Origin: Natrialbaceae archaeon | GTDB taxonomy: Archaea; Halobacteriota; Halobacteria; Halobacteriales; Natrialbaceae | DNA: 64,000 bases | Direction of reading: 5' to 3' | Assembly (NCBI GenBank): GCA_003559215.1 | Contig: PWMF01000221.1 | Span: 39,151-103,150 of the forward strand | Part shown: piece by piece, positions 15,701 through 24,714 of the stretch | Position numbering within the stretch: the first letter of the stretch is position 1 | Layout: each line of letters starts with the position of its first letter | Position numbers and translations under genes: made by a program | The notes under the pieces: generated by a model | Told to the model about the DNA's origin: nothing | The model's database searches: none | What the model saw: only the letters and a program-made list of their open reading frames with translations

Positions 15701-17933
15701 TCTGGGTCTCGCAGTCGGGACAGCGGTAGTCGGGCGTCGTCCGTTCGTTGCAGTCCGGACACCGATTCTTGAACGTCTCCGTCCCGCAGTTCTCACAGCG
15801 CTGGCGACCGATCTCGAGTTCGACGACGCCGGGGGTATCCGACATCGTCTCTGCGTGTTTGGCCGCGTCCGCGACGTTGCGCTGGGCGCCTCCCGCCTCG
15901 CCGATCGGGAACAGCGTATGGACCGGCGGGCTCAGGTCCCGCCGTTCTGACTTCTCCGGACGCCCCATCCGGTTGCCGACCCGTGTCGGCGCGCGCTCTC
16001 GCACTTCGAAGGGCGCAATCTCGTTGACCGCCTCGATAGCGTTGTCACCCGCTTCGTCGTGTCCCCACGTGCGGGCGCGCTCGGAGAGGTCCCCGTCGCT
16101 CCAGGTGCGCTCGAGTTCGATCGTCGGAGCGTTGGAGCCGGGGCCATCGGTCGGGTCGACCTGCTGTTCCGATGCCCCATCGGTCGCCGTTCGCCGAATC
16201 TCACAGCCGACCGTCCGGGCGAACGGCCGCCAGTTGTCGATCTCGATCCGGTCCTCGTCGGGGCGCTGACGGTGTTCGACGATGATCGCCTCGAGCGCCT
16301 CGCTGAGGGCCTCGTCGTGTGCGAGAACGAGCGTTCCGTCGCCCGCGTCGCGGGTTTCGACCCGCCCGTCCGCGACCGCATCAGCGAGCGCACGGAACTC
16401 CTCGACGGTGAGGTCGTGCCAGAGATAGGTGTACTGGGGATGAAGCGGGGCGTCGTACGTCGTGGCCCACTCGAGAGCCCGATCGGGGTCGGGGTTCTCG
16501 AGGTCGATCCGAGGGTCGTCCTCGAGGGCCTGAACGTCCGCGCCCGCGGCCTCGAGGTCCTGGATCCACCACTCGAAGACGTAGGAGGCCGGCGAGAGCG
16601 GGTGGTTGTTCTCGACGAACTCGCCGTAGTTGACCAGGTACTCCCCGGCGTCGAGGATCCTCTCGACGCCGTTTCTGATCTCGAGGGCTTCCTGGGGGTC
16701 GTCGATCCGGCGGACGTCGCCGTTGGCCAGTTTGACCGTCGGCCCGTCGATCGTGTCGACGGGAACGATTCCGTGGGCCTTGCCGGGTCGCTCGGTCTTG
16801 ATCTGGGTCCCGGTCGCGAGGAAGTCGTCGAGGAGGTGCATCGTCGCGGGATGGATCCCGCCGGTCGCGAAGCCGTGGTTGCGGGCACGGCCGTACCGGA
16901 GCCGGAAGCCGCCCGCGGCGCTGGGATGCGAGAAGACGGGACGGCCGGCGATCAGATCGCGGAGAAACTTCTGGGATGGCTTCGCTCGGACGGGTCCCTC
17001 GGGTTCGGCCGGCTCCGTCTCGCGCTCGTCGTCGCCGTCGGACTCCTCGTCCGGTTCGTTGCTCTCGTCTTCTGCCGCATCGGCCGTGTCGTCGGCGTAG
17101 TTGCCGTCGATGAGGTCCTGCAGCCAGGGCCAGTCGATCTCGTCGAGACTCGAGGTGTAGCGCTGGATCTTCGGGGCCTTCAGCGCGATCCCCTCGGCCA
17201 GCACGAGACACATCCCGCCGCGGGCGTTGTTGGTGTCGACGCGTTCCAGATCGCGAAAGCCCGAGACCTCCTCGTCGCCGGTGGCCTCCCCATCGAGCAT
17301 GATCGGGAGGTGTTTTGCGATGAACTTCGTCTCCTTGTCCTTCGGGGTGTACTGCAGCCCCGTCTCCTTGTCGTAGAGGCCGATCTCCTCGGCGTAGCGC
17401 TCGACCTCCTCTTGGCGCGCGTCGTACTGTTCGATTCCGACGAGCGCGCGCGTGTAGTCGGCGACAAGTACCGAGAGGGCCTGTGCGGTCCCGCCAGCCG
17501 AACGGATCGGTCCCGCGTAGTAGACGTTGACGAACTCGGTGCCGTCGTCGTTCGTGAGCAGTTCGACCTTGTCGATCCCCTCGATGGGGGCAGCGACGAC
17601 TCCTTCCGTGAGCAGGGCGACCGCCGTGCGAACCGCTCCCTCGACTTTGCCGGCTTTCGTCTCGTAGTCGCCAACCCGCCCCTCCGCGAAATCCTCCGCG
17701 AGTACTAGTGCAGCCTCCTCGCGGCTCATCTCGCCCTCGAGCTCGCGGACGCGCTCGGCGACGCCGTCGATCCCGAGGATGTTCTCGACGCGGTCGGCCA
17801 TGTCCTTGGCGACCGGGATCTCGACCTCGGGTTTCGGATCGCCACCGCGTTCCTTGGCGCGTTCGGCGACGTCGAACGCCTCGTCGAGCTGGGACTCGAG
17901 GCGCTCGAAGTAGCGTTCGTCTTCCTCGCGCAT
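12780..17933 (-). CDS. polC: DNA polymerase D large subunit (DP2) with an intein
   Basis: 1717-aa precursor: N-extein residues 1-961, intein 962-1469, C-extein 1470-1717, giving a 1209-aa mature catalytic subunit of the archaeal replicative PolD. Family signatures are VEIPVAKDMADRVENILG near the start, a zinc region of CxxC pairs at about 713-764 (CENCG, CPDC, CGHC), and a second zinc site at about 1636-1657 (CLDCG, CRECG). The catalytic loop is split: FHAAKRRN lies before the intein and CDGDEDCVMLLMDGLLNFS after it, and the two Asp of DGDED bind the catalytic metals. Activity therefore requires splicing. An acidic segment at about 285-318 is a lineage-specific linker. A 30-codon reading frame lies just upstream. 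Confidence 0.96.
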   Translation of the reverse strand: MREEDERYFERLESQLDEAFDVAERAKERGGDPKPEVEIPVAKDMADRVENILGIDGVAERVRELEGEMSREEAALVLAEDFAEGRVGDYETKAGKVEGAVRTAVALLTEGVVAAPIEGIDKVELLTNDDGTEFVNVYYAGPIRSAGGTAQALSVLVADYTRALVGIEQYDARQEEVERYAEEIGLYDKETGLQYTPKDKETKFIAKHLPIMLDGEATGDEEVSGFRDLERVDTNNARGGMCLVLAEGIALKAPKIQRYTSSLDEIDWPWLQDLIDGNYADDTADAAEDESNEPDEESDGDDERETEPAEPEGPVRAKPSQKFLRDLIAGRPVFSHPSAAGGFRLRYGRARNHGFATGGIHPATMHLLDDFLATGTQIKTERPGKAHGIVPVDTIDGPTVKLANGDVRRIDDPQEALEIRNGVERILDAGEYLVNYGEFVENNHPLSPASYVFEWWIQDLEAAGADVQALEDDPRIDLENPDPDRALEWATTYDAPLHPQYTYLWHDLTVEEFRALADAVADGRVETRDAGDGTLVLAHDEALSEALEAIIVEHRQRPDEDRIEIDNWRPFARTVGCEIRRTATDGASEQQVDPTDGPGSNAPTIELERTWSDGDLSERARTWGHDEAGDNAIEAVNEIAPFEVRERAPTRVGNRMGRPEKSERRDLSPPVHTLFPIGEAGGAQRNVADAAKHAETMSDTPGVVELEIGRQRCENCGTETFKNRCPDCNERTTPDYRCPDCETQIEPDEAGRVECGHCEVEATCVEHREIDINEEFRDALQSVGERENAFEILKGVKGLTSATKVPEPIEKGVLRAKHDVSSFKDGTVRYDMTDLPVTSVRANELDVDVGQLQALGYEEDIHGDPLVHEDQLVELKVQDIVLSDGAAEHMMQTTDFIDDLLEQYYGLEPFYELEDRQDLVGELVFGMAPHTSAATVGRVIGFTSAAVGYAHPYFHAAKRRNCFHPETKVWYHDETDDWRHEPIETLVEERLNDPETDDFGTLVQELDGDVTVPSLDESGELTRQPVEAVSKHPAPDHLVRLETRSGREITLTPDHEVHVSESGELRSKRAGNLTTEDYAVVPEGLDIVDGTDDPHVFDLLEAFLEANAVDSSRLMIKGLEKDRLYDLFEDRLGAEWDGEFYPLTSTAEHFELSKKTLSNYLYRESFPAALLLDLFDSREALLEFVPDDVSLGMRRDQTEIDRLIELDERVGTLLGYYAAEGFAREQETPKGTIHQTTICGTEAEAREFYVDVLREEFGVEPYRENEAKVTVSGRLLRVFFESVLGAGRFAETKRVPQPIFDASDEVVAAYLRGYFSGDGGVDANALLVSATTVSRELKEDLLALLHRLGICGRVTITEPVPLREKFPDFYAADNPSMTAPTYVLDIWSEDASRFAEVVGFHLSRKDDRLQSHVDGIVPRGRRVFDGGAGSYLVESISEVEYVESSVDSVYCLTVAETHSLVANNTSQKQCDGDEDCVMLLMDGLLNFSESFLPNQRGGKMDAPLVMSSRIDPSEIDDEAHNMDIVSQYPHEFYEATLEQADPGEVDIRIGEDTLGTDGEYTGFEHTHDVTDIAMGPDLSAYKTLGSMMEKMDAQLELSRKLRAVDETDVAERVIEYHFLPDLIGNLRAFSRQETRCLDCGEKFRRMPLTGDCRECGGRVNLTVHQGSVNKYMQTAIQVADEYDCRDYTKQRLEVLEKSLESIFENDKNKQSGIEDFM
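13527..15050 (-). mobile_element. Intein with LAGLIDADG homing endonuclease in PolD large subunit
   Basis: 508 residues, from Cys (TGT at 15048-15050, CFHPETKV) to Gln (CAG at 13527-13529, TSQKQ). The splice sites are inferred from the uninterrupted extein RRN/CDGDED. Block A is CFHPETKV, block B has LTPDHEVHV, the endonuclease motifs are LLGYYAAEG (about 1210) and LRGYFSGDGG (about 1307), and the C-terminal region contains VYCLTVAETHSLVANN. The last residue is Gln instead of the usual Asn, as known for the Pyrococcus abyssi PolII intein. The first C-extein residue is Cys. The endonuclease motifs keep their acidic residues, so it may be active. Confidence 0.93.
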
Positions 17934-17934
17934 C

Positions 17935-18027
17935 TCAGAGCCGGGAGCCGAGTTCGGTCGTCTCGTCGTACCCGCCCTCGAGGCTAGCCGCGTGCTCGTC
18001 CCTGATCTCGACGGCTCGATAGTTCAT
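17935..18027 (-). CDS. Possible 30-residue leader peptide upstream of polC
   Basis: ATG at 18027, 30 codons (starts MNYRAVEIRDEHAASL), with its TGA one base before the polC ATG (TGAGATG), a layout that allows translational coupling. A T-rich stretch at 18051-18058 (CTTTTTCT on the minus strand) is about 27 bases before this ATG, so transcription would begin at the leader frame. An inverted repeat (18029-18044) sits directly upstream. Homologues are not known to me and it may not be a functional gene. Confidence 0.35.
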   Translation of the reverse strand: MNYRAVEIRDEHAASLEGGYDETTELGSRL

Positions 18028-18028
18028 A

Positions 18029-18044
18029 CGACACTACTGTGTCG
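18029..18044. repeat. Inverted repeat at the polC leader start
   Basis: Perfect arms CGACAC / GTGTCG (6 bp) separated by TACT, beginning one base upstream of the leader ATG at 18025-18027. The location between TATA-like box and start is that of an operator, but no regulator is known. Confidence 0.4.
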
Positions 18045-18252
18045 GCCGGGAGAAAAAGCGCACCGGTCACGGCCGACTCCATCGGTGTCGAGCGCGCCTC
18101 GTTCGCTCGGAGGAGGAAATCGGCCTACCAGCGACACCACACATATAAAATTACAAAGAATTATATATGTATGAACGGAGTGCATGGACACAAGAGCCCT
18201 ACAGTGTACAAAAATGTCTCCGCAGGCGGTACTCTTTCACCATAAACCAAAA

Positions 18253-18260
18253 CATATATA
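18253..18260 (+). promoter_or_regulatory. TATA box of the ABC importer genes
   Basis: CATATATA centred at about 18257, 26 bases before the GTG at 18283 and 32 before the ATG at 18289. The 100 bases upstream are strongly AT-rich for this genome. Confidence 0.6.
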
Positions 18261-18288
18261 GTTTGTCCCTACGGCCATTACTGTGAGA

Positions 18289-19971
18289 ATGGCAAACAAC
18301 CAGCAGGTATGGACCCGACGGCACATGCTCGCCTCGGGTGCTGCGGTTTCCGCAGCGGCTGTTGCAGGGTGCATCGGTGGGAACGGTGACGACGACGAGA
18401 ACGGCAACGGTAACGGTGACGACGAGGTCGCCGATATCAGCGAGTACCAACACGACGGGGAAGAGCCCGACGACGACGATCGAAGCGACTCGCTGGAGTT
18501 CCTCCAGCCGGCCGACCGCGACGAAGACTTCGACCCTGTCGTCACGTTCGACTCCTACAGTATGCAGGTCGTCAACCTCGTGTTCGACGGCCTCTACGAG
18601 TGGGACGACGGCCTCGGACTCGAGCCGAAGATCGCCGACGGGATGCCCGAGGAGGAAGACGACGGCGAGACCTACTTCATCGATATCCAGGAGGGGATCG
18701 AGTTCCACAACGGCGACGAGGTCACCGCAAGCGACGTCGCCCACTCCTTTACCGCACCGGTCGAGGAAGAAACCGAGAACGCGGCGACCTATGCGATGAT
18801 CGAATCCGCGGAGGCGATCGACGATCACTCGCTCGAGGTCAACCTCGAACACCCCTACGGTCCGTTCACGCTGTCGACGATCGCGGTACCGGTCGTTCCG
18901 GAAGACGTCCGGACGGAGGATACCGACGCGTTCAACACGGATCCGATCGGTTCGGGTCCGTTCCAGTTCGCGGACTTCCAGGAAGGGGAGTACGTCGAAC
19001 TCGAGCGGTGGGACGACTACTGGGACGAACCCCAGCCGTACATCCAGGAGATCCGGTTCGAGGCAACTCCCGACGACGCAAACCGCGTCGCACAGGTCCT
19101 CGCCGGCGACACCGACGTCATCGACACCGTGCCCGCGACGGAGTGGGACGAGGTCGAGGGCGCGGACGGCGTCCGGATCCACGGCACGCGCAGTCCGTCG
19201 TACATGTACCTGGCGTTCAACTGCAACGAGGGCGAGACGACCGATCCCGACGTACGCCGCGCTGTCGGCCACTCGTTCTCGATGCAGGAGTTCGTCAACG
19301 AGCGCCTCGGCCCCGCGGCCGATCCGCTATCGAGCCCCATCCCCCAGATCACCAACGAAGAAGGTGAGTGGGACTTCCCCGTCGACGAGTGGCAGGAACA
19401 GATGCCCGAGTACGACCCCGACCAGGCCCAAGAGCTGCTCGAGGAGGCCGGCGTTCCCGACGACTGGGAACCGCGCATCATCGCGCCCGAGGGAGGACCC
19501 CGCGAGGCGCTGGCCGAGCGGATCGGTTCGCGGCTCAGCGAGATCGGCTACGGCGCCGACGTCCAGGGAATGTCGTTCGCGACGCTCGTCGACACGTACC
19601 CCACCGGCAACGCCGACGACTACGAGATGTACCTGCTGGGCTGGACCGGCGGTCCGGACCCGGACGTCTACTACTACAACCTCTTCCACGAGAGCCAGGA
19701 GGGCGTCGGCCAGGGTCACTTCTACGAAGGTCAGGGAGAGTTCCACGACAACATCCTGAGCGCCCGCGAAAGCGCCGACCAGGAGGAGCGACGTGATCTC
19801 TACACCGATGTGACCGAGGAGATCATCGAGTACATGCCGGTGCTGCCGGCCTACTCCGAGCACAACACGATGGCGGCCCGCGAGGAGGTCCAGGACCTCC
19901 AGGCACACCCGTCGGTGAGCTACAACCCACGTATCGTCTCTGACTACCAGAACACCTGGATCGACGAGTAG
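18289..19971 (+). CDS. ABC peptide/nickel-type substrate-binding lipoprotein
   Basis: 560 aa, family 5 extracellular solute-binding protein (DppA/OppA type). The Tat signal has RR at residues 10-11 and a lipobox ending AVAGC (C28), so it is exported folded and lipid-anchored. A Gly/Asn/Asp-rich tether follows. Family motifs include YEWDDGLGLEPKIAD, FHNGDEVTASDVAHSF, DPIGSGPFQF, MYLAFNCNEG and the C-terminal YTDVTEEIIEYMPVLPAY. A GTG at 18283, in frame, is an alternative start. First gene of a five-gene importer; 96 AT-rich bases separate it from the permease, which usually allows higher expression of the binding protein. Confidence 0.93.
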   Translation: MANNQQVWTRRHMLASGAAVSAAAVAGCIGGNGDDDENGNGNGDDEVADISEYQHDGEEPDDDDRSDSLEFLQPADRDEDFDPVVTFDSYSMQVVNLVFDGLYEWDDGLGLEPKIADGMPEEEDDGETYFIDIQEGIEFHNGDEVTASDVAHSFTAPVEEETENAATYAMIESAEAIDDHSLEVNLEHPYGPFTLSTIAVPVVPEDVRTEDTDAFNTDPIGSGPFQFADFQEGEYVELERWDDYWDEPQPYIQEIRFEATPDDANRVAQVLAGDTDVIDTVPATEWDEVEGADGVRIHGTRSPSYMYLAFNCNEGETTDPDVRRAVGHSFSMQEFVNERLGPAADPLSSPIPQITNEEGEWDFPVDEWQEQMPEYDPDQAQELLEEAGVPDDWEPRIIAPEGGPREALAERIGSRLSEIGYGADVQGMSFATLVDTYPTGNADDYEMYLLGWTGGPDPDVYYYNLFHESQEGVGQGHFYEGQGEFHDNILSARESADQEERRDLYTDVTEEIIEYMPVLPAYSEHNTMAAREEVQDLQAHPSVSYNPRIVSDYQNTWIDE

Positions 19972-20022
19972 CGTCACCAGGTACCGAATTCGGTTCCTCA
20001 ACGCGTAACCGGCACCATACGG

Positions 20023-20055
20023 AAGGAATTAAATAATACAAATAATAATCCGACT
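20023..20055 (+). promoter_or_regulatory. AT-rich spacer with promoter- or terminator-like sequence
   Basis: Long A/T runs (GGAATTAAATAATAC, then AATAATAATCC) between the binding-protein gene and the first permease gene. It could hold a partial terminator and a second TATA box for the permease/ATPase genes, 30-40 bases before the ATG at 20068. Confidence 0.4.
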
Positions 20056-20067
20056 ACAGTCCAATAT

Positions 20068-21066
20068 ATGGGACTCCTTCGCTACACGACCTATCGATTC
20101 ATTCAGGCAATCCCGGTCCTGATTGGCGTCTCTATCCTTACGTTCGCTCTCGCTAACCTGACCCCCGGCGATCCGGTCAGGCTCATGCTACAGGGACAGG
20201 AAGCCGATCAGGAGACGATCGAGCGAATCGAGGCACAGTACGGGCTCGACCAACCGATACACGAGCGGTATCTCACCTACATGGGCGGGCTCGTACAGGG
20301 AGATATGGGCCACAGCTTCCACCGGAACGCGTCCGTCGCGGATCTGATCACCAGTCGGATCGGTCCGACCCTGCTGCTCGTGCTCTCGGCGTACGCGTTC
20401 GCGCTCGCCACGTCGATCCCCCTCGGTATTATCGCTGCCAAGCGACGCAACGACCCCTTCGATCACGCCTCGCGTATCGTTGCGCTGTTCGGCGTGAGCA
20501 CGCCGTCGTTCTGGATCGGGATCATGCTGATCCTGATCTTCGCAGTCCAGCTCGGCTGGCTGCCCTCCAGTGGCCTCGTCTATCCGTGGTGGTCGCCGGA
20601 GACCTACGGACACAGCGGGTACGGCGAACACATCTATCAGGTGATACGCCATCTGCTGTTGCCGATGATCGCACTCGGAACGCTCCAGATGGCCACCCTG
20701 ATGCGGGTCGAGCGCACCCAGATGATCGAGTCCCTGCAGGGGGAGTACGTCAAGCTCGCTCGAGCCTACGGCGTTCCCGAACGGACTATCATGCGGAAAC
20801 ACGCGTTCCAGGTCGCTCAGCTGCCGATCATTACGATCGTCGGACTCAACCTCTCGACGGCGCTGGGTGGATCGGTCCTCATCGAGTTCGTCTTCGACAT
20901 CAACGGGCTCGGACGGCTGTTCTACGAAGCGATCATACAACTCGACTACCAGCTTATTATGGGTATTACGATGATCATCGCGACGATGTTCGTTATCGGT
21001 GTCGTCATCACCGACATCGCGTACGCGTACATCGATCCACGCGTCACGTACGGGGAGAGTGAATAA
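20068..21066 (+). CDS. ABC peptide-type permease (DppB family)
   Basis: 332 aa, six membrane helices. It opens with the family N-terminus (YTTYRFIQAIPVLIGVSILTFALANLTPGDPVRL) and has the QYGLDQP stretch after helix 1. The cytoplasmic EAA loop is seen in YVKLARAYGVPERTIMRKHAF, the coupling helix that contacts the ATPase. It ends one base before the TCATGG of the DppC-type gene, so the permeases are co-transcribed. Confidence 0.94.
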   Translation: MGLLRYTTYRFIQAIPVLIGVSILTFALANLTPGDPVRLMLQGQEADQETIERIEAQYGLDQPIHERYLTYMGGLVQGDMGHSFHRNASVADLITSRIGPTLLLVLSAYAFALATSIPLGIIAAKRRNDPFDHASRIVALFGVSTPSFWIGIMLILIFAVQLGWLPSSGLVYPWWSPETYGHSGYGEHIYQVIRHLLLPMIALGTLQMATLMRVERTQMIESLQGEYVKLARAYGVPERTIMRKHAFQVAQLPIITIVGLNLSTALGGSVLIEFVFDINGLGRLFYEAIIQLDYQLIMGITMIIATMFVIGVVITDIAYAYIDPRVTYGESE

Positions 21067-21068
21067 TC

Positions 21069-22070
21069 ATGGCGGTAGGTGAATCACAGGTCGGAAGCGG
21101 CTCCGAATCGGGTGGCACGGAAGTCGAGCCCGACACCGGGTGGCGAAACACTGCCAGGAAAATAAAGCGCGACACGACCGCCCGCTGGGGGATGTACGTT
21201 ATCGGGTTCGTCCTCGCTATCACGGCCTACACGCTCGTCGACGGTAACCTCTCCCGACTCACGTTCGGTTCGATGTCGGACTTTACGTTCGCCGAGGCGC
21301 TCCCGTTCTTCGAACACCCCGAGCGGCTGCCGGCACCGGGTGAGGCCGAGACGAACCAGCCGCCTGCGTTCCACGCGGACGGCTCGCTCTCGCACCCGCT
21401 GGGTACCGACCCGAACGGACGGGACTACTTTACACGGATCGTCTACGGGGCCCAGGTGTCGGTCACCGTCGGCATCGCCGCGACGTTTCTCGGACTGGTC
21501 GGTGGCACGACCGTCGGGGCCGTCGCCGGCTACTACGGCGGCTGGGTCGACGACGCGCTGATGCGCGCCGTCGAGACGGTGTACGCGATTCCACCGCTGA
21601 TCCTCATCATCGTCTTTACCGTCTTCGTCAGCGGCGGCAGCCCCGACGTCCAGTTCGCGATCATCGGCGTCGGACTCGCGTTCGTGCCGGTGTTTGCCCG
21701 GATCATCCGCAGCGAGGTGTTGTCCGTCCGCGAGATGGATTACATCGAAGCCGCGCGTGCGGCCGGGGTAAAGGACCGAAACATCATCCTCCGGCACGTC
21801 ATCCCGAACAGCTTCGCGCCGGTGATGGTCTACGCTACCCTGCAGATCGGCGTGACGATCCTCATCGTCGCCGGTCTCTCGTTCCTCGGGTTCGGGGCAC
21901 AACCCCCGACGCCGGACTGGGGCGAGATGCTCAACACCTCTCACGGGTACATGCACTCGAACGTCTGGCTGTCGATCTGGCCGGGACTGGCGATCATGAT
22001 CACGATTATGGGATTCAATCTCTTCGGAGACGGCCTCCAGGACGCTCTCGACCCACGACTTGAGGACTAA
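21069..22070 (+). CDS. ABC peptide-type permease (DppC family)
   Basis: 333 aa. N-terminal OppC-like helix, then HPLGTDPNGRDYFTRIVYGAQVSVTVG, a hallmark of DppC/OppC, and the EAA loop DYIEAARAAGVKDRNIILRHVIPN. The periplasmic insert between helix 1 and the HPLG motif is longer than in the E. coli proteins. It pairs with the DppB-type permease and is followed two bases later by the first ATPase. Confidence 0.94.
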   Translation: MAVGESQVGSGSESGGTEVEPDTGWRNTARKIKRDTTARWGMYVIGFVLAITAYTLVDGNLSRLTFGSMSDFTFAEALPFFEHPERLPAPGEAETNQPPAFHADGSLSHPLGTDPNGRDYFTRIVYGAQVSVTVGIAATFLGLVGGTTVGAVAGYYGGWVDDALMRAVETVYAIPPLILIIVFTVFVSGGSPDVQFAIIGVGLAFVPVFARIIRSEVLSVREMDYIEAARAAGVKDRNIILRHVIPNSFAPVMVYATLQIGVTILIVAGLSFLGFGAQPPTPDWGEMLNTSHGYMHSNVWLSIWPGLAIMITIMGFNLFGDGLQDALDPRLED

Positions 22071-22072
22071 CA

Positions 22073-23188
22073 ATGAGTTCCGAACCACTACTTCGCGTCG
22101 AAAATCTCAAAACGCAGTTCTTCACGAACGCTGGTACAGTGCGGGCAGTCGACGGAATCTCCTTCGAGGTTCACGAGGGCGAAATCGTCGGCCTCGTCGG
22201 GGAGAGCGGCGCCGGAAAGAGCGTCGCCTCGATGAGCCTGCTGCGGCTCGTCGAACACCCCGGCGAGATCGTCGCCGGTGAGATCACCTACAAGGGCGAG
22301 ACGCTCTTTGGACTCGAGGAGGGTCCCGACGGCGAGCTCCGCGAGCGCGAGGACATGCTCTCGAACAAGGCGGTACGCGACCGGATCCGTGGCAACGAGA
22401 TCGCCGTCATCTTCCAGGATCCGATGGAGTCGCTCAACCCCGTGTTCACCGTCGGCGGGCAAATCCGGGAATTCATCGAGCTCAACCGCGACCTTTCGGG
22501 CGCGGAAGCCAAGGAGGAAGCGATTCAGATGCTCCGGGAGGTCGGCATCCCCGACCCCGAGGAGCGCTACGAGGAGTATCCCCACCAGTTCTCGGGCGGG
22601 ATGCGCCAGCGCGTGCTGATCGCGATGGCGCTGGCCTGCGAGCCGAGTCTCATCATCGCCGACGAGCCGACGACGGCGCTTGACGTCACCGTCGAGGGAC
22701 AGATCATCGATCTCGTCGACGACCTCCAGGAGAAGTACAACACGAGTTTCGTCTGGGTCACCCACGACATGGGCGTCGTCGCGGAGATCGCCGACCGGGT
22801 CAACGTCATGTACCTCGGGGAGATCATCGAGCAGGCGCCCGTCGACGAGCTGTTCTACGACACCAAACATCCCTACACGCAGGCGCTGTTGAAATCGATG
22901 CCCCGGCCCGATCGCACGGTCGAAGAGCTCGATCCGATCGAGGGCGTGATGCCGGAAGCGATCTCGCCGCCGTCGGGCTGTCGGTTCCACCCGCGCTGTC
23001 CCGAAGCCAGGGAGGTCTGTCAGCGCGTCCATCCCGAACCAAAGGAGGTTACACGAGCCGACGGCCACCCGCACAACGCGGCCTGTGTCAAACACGATGT
23101 CTTCGACGTCGGCTACGACGAGAGCCCGCCGCTCGAGGAGGAGCCTCAGCTGACCGCCGAGGCGCCGGGAGGTGAGAACAGTGAGTAG
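22073..23188 (+). CDS. ABC peptide-type ATP-binding protein (DppD family)
   Basis: 371 aa. Walker A in [13 protein letters not shown]-loop [10 protein letters not shown], signature [15 protein letters not shown], Walker [15 protein letters not shown], and the H-loop histidine in VTHDMGV. The C-terminal oligo/dipeptide domain has the cysteine motif [14 protein letters not shown] with a final AACV; this motif binds an Fe-S cluster in some homologues. The ATG follows the DppC-type stop by two bases, and its 3' end overlaps the second ATPase. Confidence 0.95.
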   Translation: MSSEPLLRVENLKTQFFTNAGTVRAVDGISFEVHEGEIVGLVGESGAGKSVASMSLLRLVEHPGEIVAGEITYKGETLFGLEEGPDGELREREDMLSNKAVRDRIRGNEIAVIFQDPMESLNPVFTVGGQIREFIELNRDLSGAEAKEEAIQMLREVGIPDPEERYEEYPHQFSGGMRQRVLIAMALACEPSLIIADEPTTALDVTVEGQIIDLVDDLQEKYNTSFVWVTHDMGVVAEIADRVNVMYLGEIIEQAPVDELFYDTKHPYTQALLKSMPRPDRTVEELDPIEGVMPEAISPPSGCRFHPRCPEAREVCQRVHPEPKEVTRADGHPHNAACVKHDVFDVGYDESPPLEEEPQLTAEAPGGENSE

Positions 23189-24518
23189 TCCGGCCGACTC
23201 GGGGACGGCGGGCGAGCCCGGTCACGGCGAGCCGCTAGTCCGGGTTCGAAACCTGAAAAAGTACTTCAGCCAGGATTCGGGCCTCCTGAGTGGAGTCTCG
23301 TTCGACTCGAGTCAGTTCCCGCCGATCGAACTCGGCCAGCAGCAGGTCAAGGCCGTCGACGACGTGAACTTCGAGATCCGACGGGGCGAAACCCTGGGAC
23401 TCGTCGGCGAGTCCGGCTGCGGAAAGAGTACGCTCGGTCGAACGCTGCTGCGGCTGCTCAAGCCGACCGAGGGAACGATCGACTTCAAAGGCGAGGACCT
23501 GGCGGAGCTGACCGGCGAGGAGCTCAGACAGAAGCGCTCGGAGATCCAGATGATCTTTCAGGATCCCCAGGCCTCGCTCGACCCGCGGATGAAGGTCGGC
23601 AAGATCGTCGAGGAGCCGATGCGAGCTCACGGGATGTTCGACGGCGAGGGCCGCGAGCAGCGGGCGAAGGAGCTGCTCGAGAAGGTCGGGCTCGACCCCC
23701 ACCACTACAACCGCTACCCCCACGCGTTCTCCGGCGGGCAACGCCAGCGGGTCAACCTCGCGCGGGCGCTGTCGGTCGATCCGGAGTTCATCGTCTGCGA
23801 CGAGCCCGTCTCGGCGCTCGACGTCTCGATCCAGGCGCAGGTGCTGAATACGATGGAGGAACTCCAGGAGGAGTTCGGGCTGACCTACCTCTTTATCGCC
23901 CACGACCTCTCGGTTATCCGTCACATCTCCGACCGGGTCGCGGTGATGTATCTGGGCAACATCGTCGAGCTCGCCGACAAGGAGGAGCTGTTCGAGAACC
24001 CCCAACACCCCTACACGAGGGCGCTGTTGGACTCGATTCCCGTCCCCGATCCCCGCGAACGTGACGCTCGCGGCGTCCTCGAGGGCGAGGTTCCCAGCCC
24101 GGTCAACCCACCGTCGGGCTGTCGGTTCCGCACCCGGTGTCCGCGCCTGATCGCCCCCGACGAGTACGAATGGACCGACGAAGAGTGGGCCCACACCCGG
24201 GCGTTCATGCGAGCGGTCAAGCGCCGAACGTTCGAGCCGATGCCGGCCGACGAACTCCGCCAGGAGTTCTTCGGCGGCGACCTCCCTCGCGGCGAACCCG
24301 GCGAGATCGTCGCGGAGGCGATCGACCTCGTCGAGACCGAGCCTGACGCCGACTCCGAGGACATCGCCGGGGACCACGACGAGTGGGCGGAGGCCCGCGA
24401 GCTGTTGCTCGACTCGTTCGCCCGCCAGAGCATCTGTGCGACCGAGGACCCGGCTTACGAGCTCGAGCCCGAGTACGGAACCGGTACTCACTTCGCCGCC
24501 TGTCACCTCCATCGCTGA
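23181..24518 (+). CDS. ABC peptide-type ATP-binding protein (DppF family) with an extended C-terminus
   Basis: About 445 aa. Start GTG at 23181, preceded by a GGAGGTGA Shine-Dalgarno sequence at 23169-23176, overlapping the previous gene by eight bases; a GTG at 23172 is the alternative but overlaps that sequence. Walker [14 protein letters not shown], signature [15 protein letters not shown], Walker [15 protein letters not shown]. An extra loop ([14 protein letters not shown]) lies between the first strand and the Walker region. The Cys motif CRFRTRCP is separated from its last cysteines (SICATED, FAACHLH) by about 100 acidic residues absent from DppD-type partners. Last gene of the importer. 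Confidence 0.94.
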   Translation: MSSPADSGTAGEPGHGEPLVRVRNLKKYFSQDSGLLSGVSFDSSQFPPIELGQQQVKAVDDVNFEIRRGETLGLVGESGCGKSTLGRTLLRLLKPTEGTIDFKGEDLAELTGEELRQKRSEIQMIFQDPQASLDPRMKVGKIVEEPMRAHGMFDGEGREQRAKELLEKVGLDPHHYNRYPHAFSGGQRQRVNLARALSVDPEFIVCDEPVSALDVSIQAQVLNTMEELQEEFGLTYLFIAHDLSVIRHISDRVAVMYLGNIVELADKEELFENPQHPYTRALLDSIPVPDPRERDARGVLEGEVPSPVNPPSGCRFRTRCPRLIAPDEYEWTDEEWAHTRAFMRAVKRRTFEPMPADELRQEFFGGDLPRGEPGEIVAEAIDLVETEPDADSEDIAGDHDEWAEARELLLDSFARQSICATEDPAYELEPEYGTGTHFAACHLHR

Positions 24519-24659
24519 CTCCGCTCTCTTCCCTGCGAGCGGATCGTTCTCGTCGATTATTTCGAACTACCGGACTCGAGTAGGCTATCGATCTCTCAAA
24601 CGAGGCGTCTCGCCCCCATATGAGATGGTGAGACGTATCCCGTGCGAACTAGTATACAA

Positions 24660-24680
24660 CACCATCGTTGGTGGTATAAA
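24660..24680 (+). promoter_or_regulatory. Palindrome next to a TATA box
   Basis: CACCA-TCGT-TGGTG (24660-24673) directly abuts GTATAAAG (24674-24681). The small reading frame at 24715 begins about 38 bases after the box. Confidence 0.45.
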
Positions 24681-24714
24681 GTCTTAAGCACCCGGCCCCA
24701 GTATTTACTCGTGA

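Noticed and set aside
16059..17708. 549-codon open frame antisense to polC
   Set aside because: The frame is a GC-rich shadow of the PolD gene; its translation is Val/Asp/Gly-rich repeats of reverse codons with no domain.
18060..18250. AT-rich stretch as a replication origin
   Set aside because: No origin-recognition-box repeats and no orc1/cdc6 gene nearby; the AT content is explained by promoter sequence.
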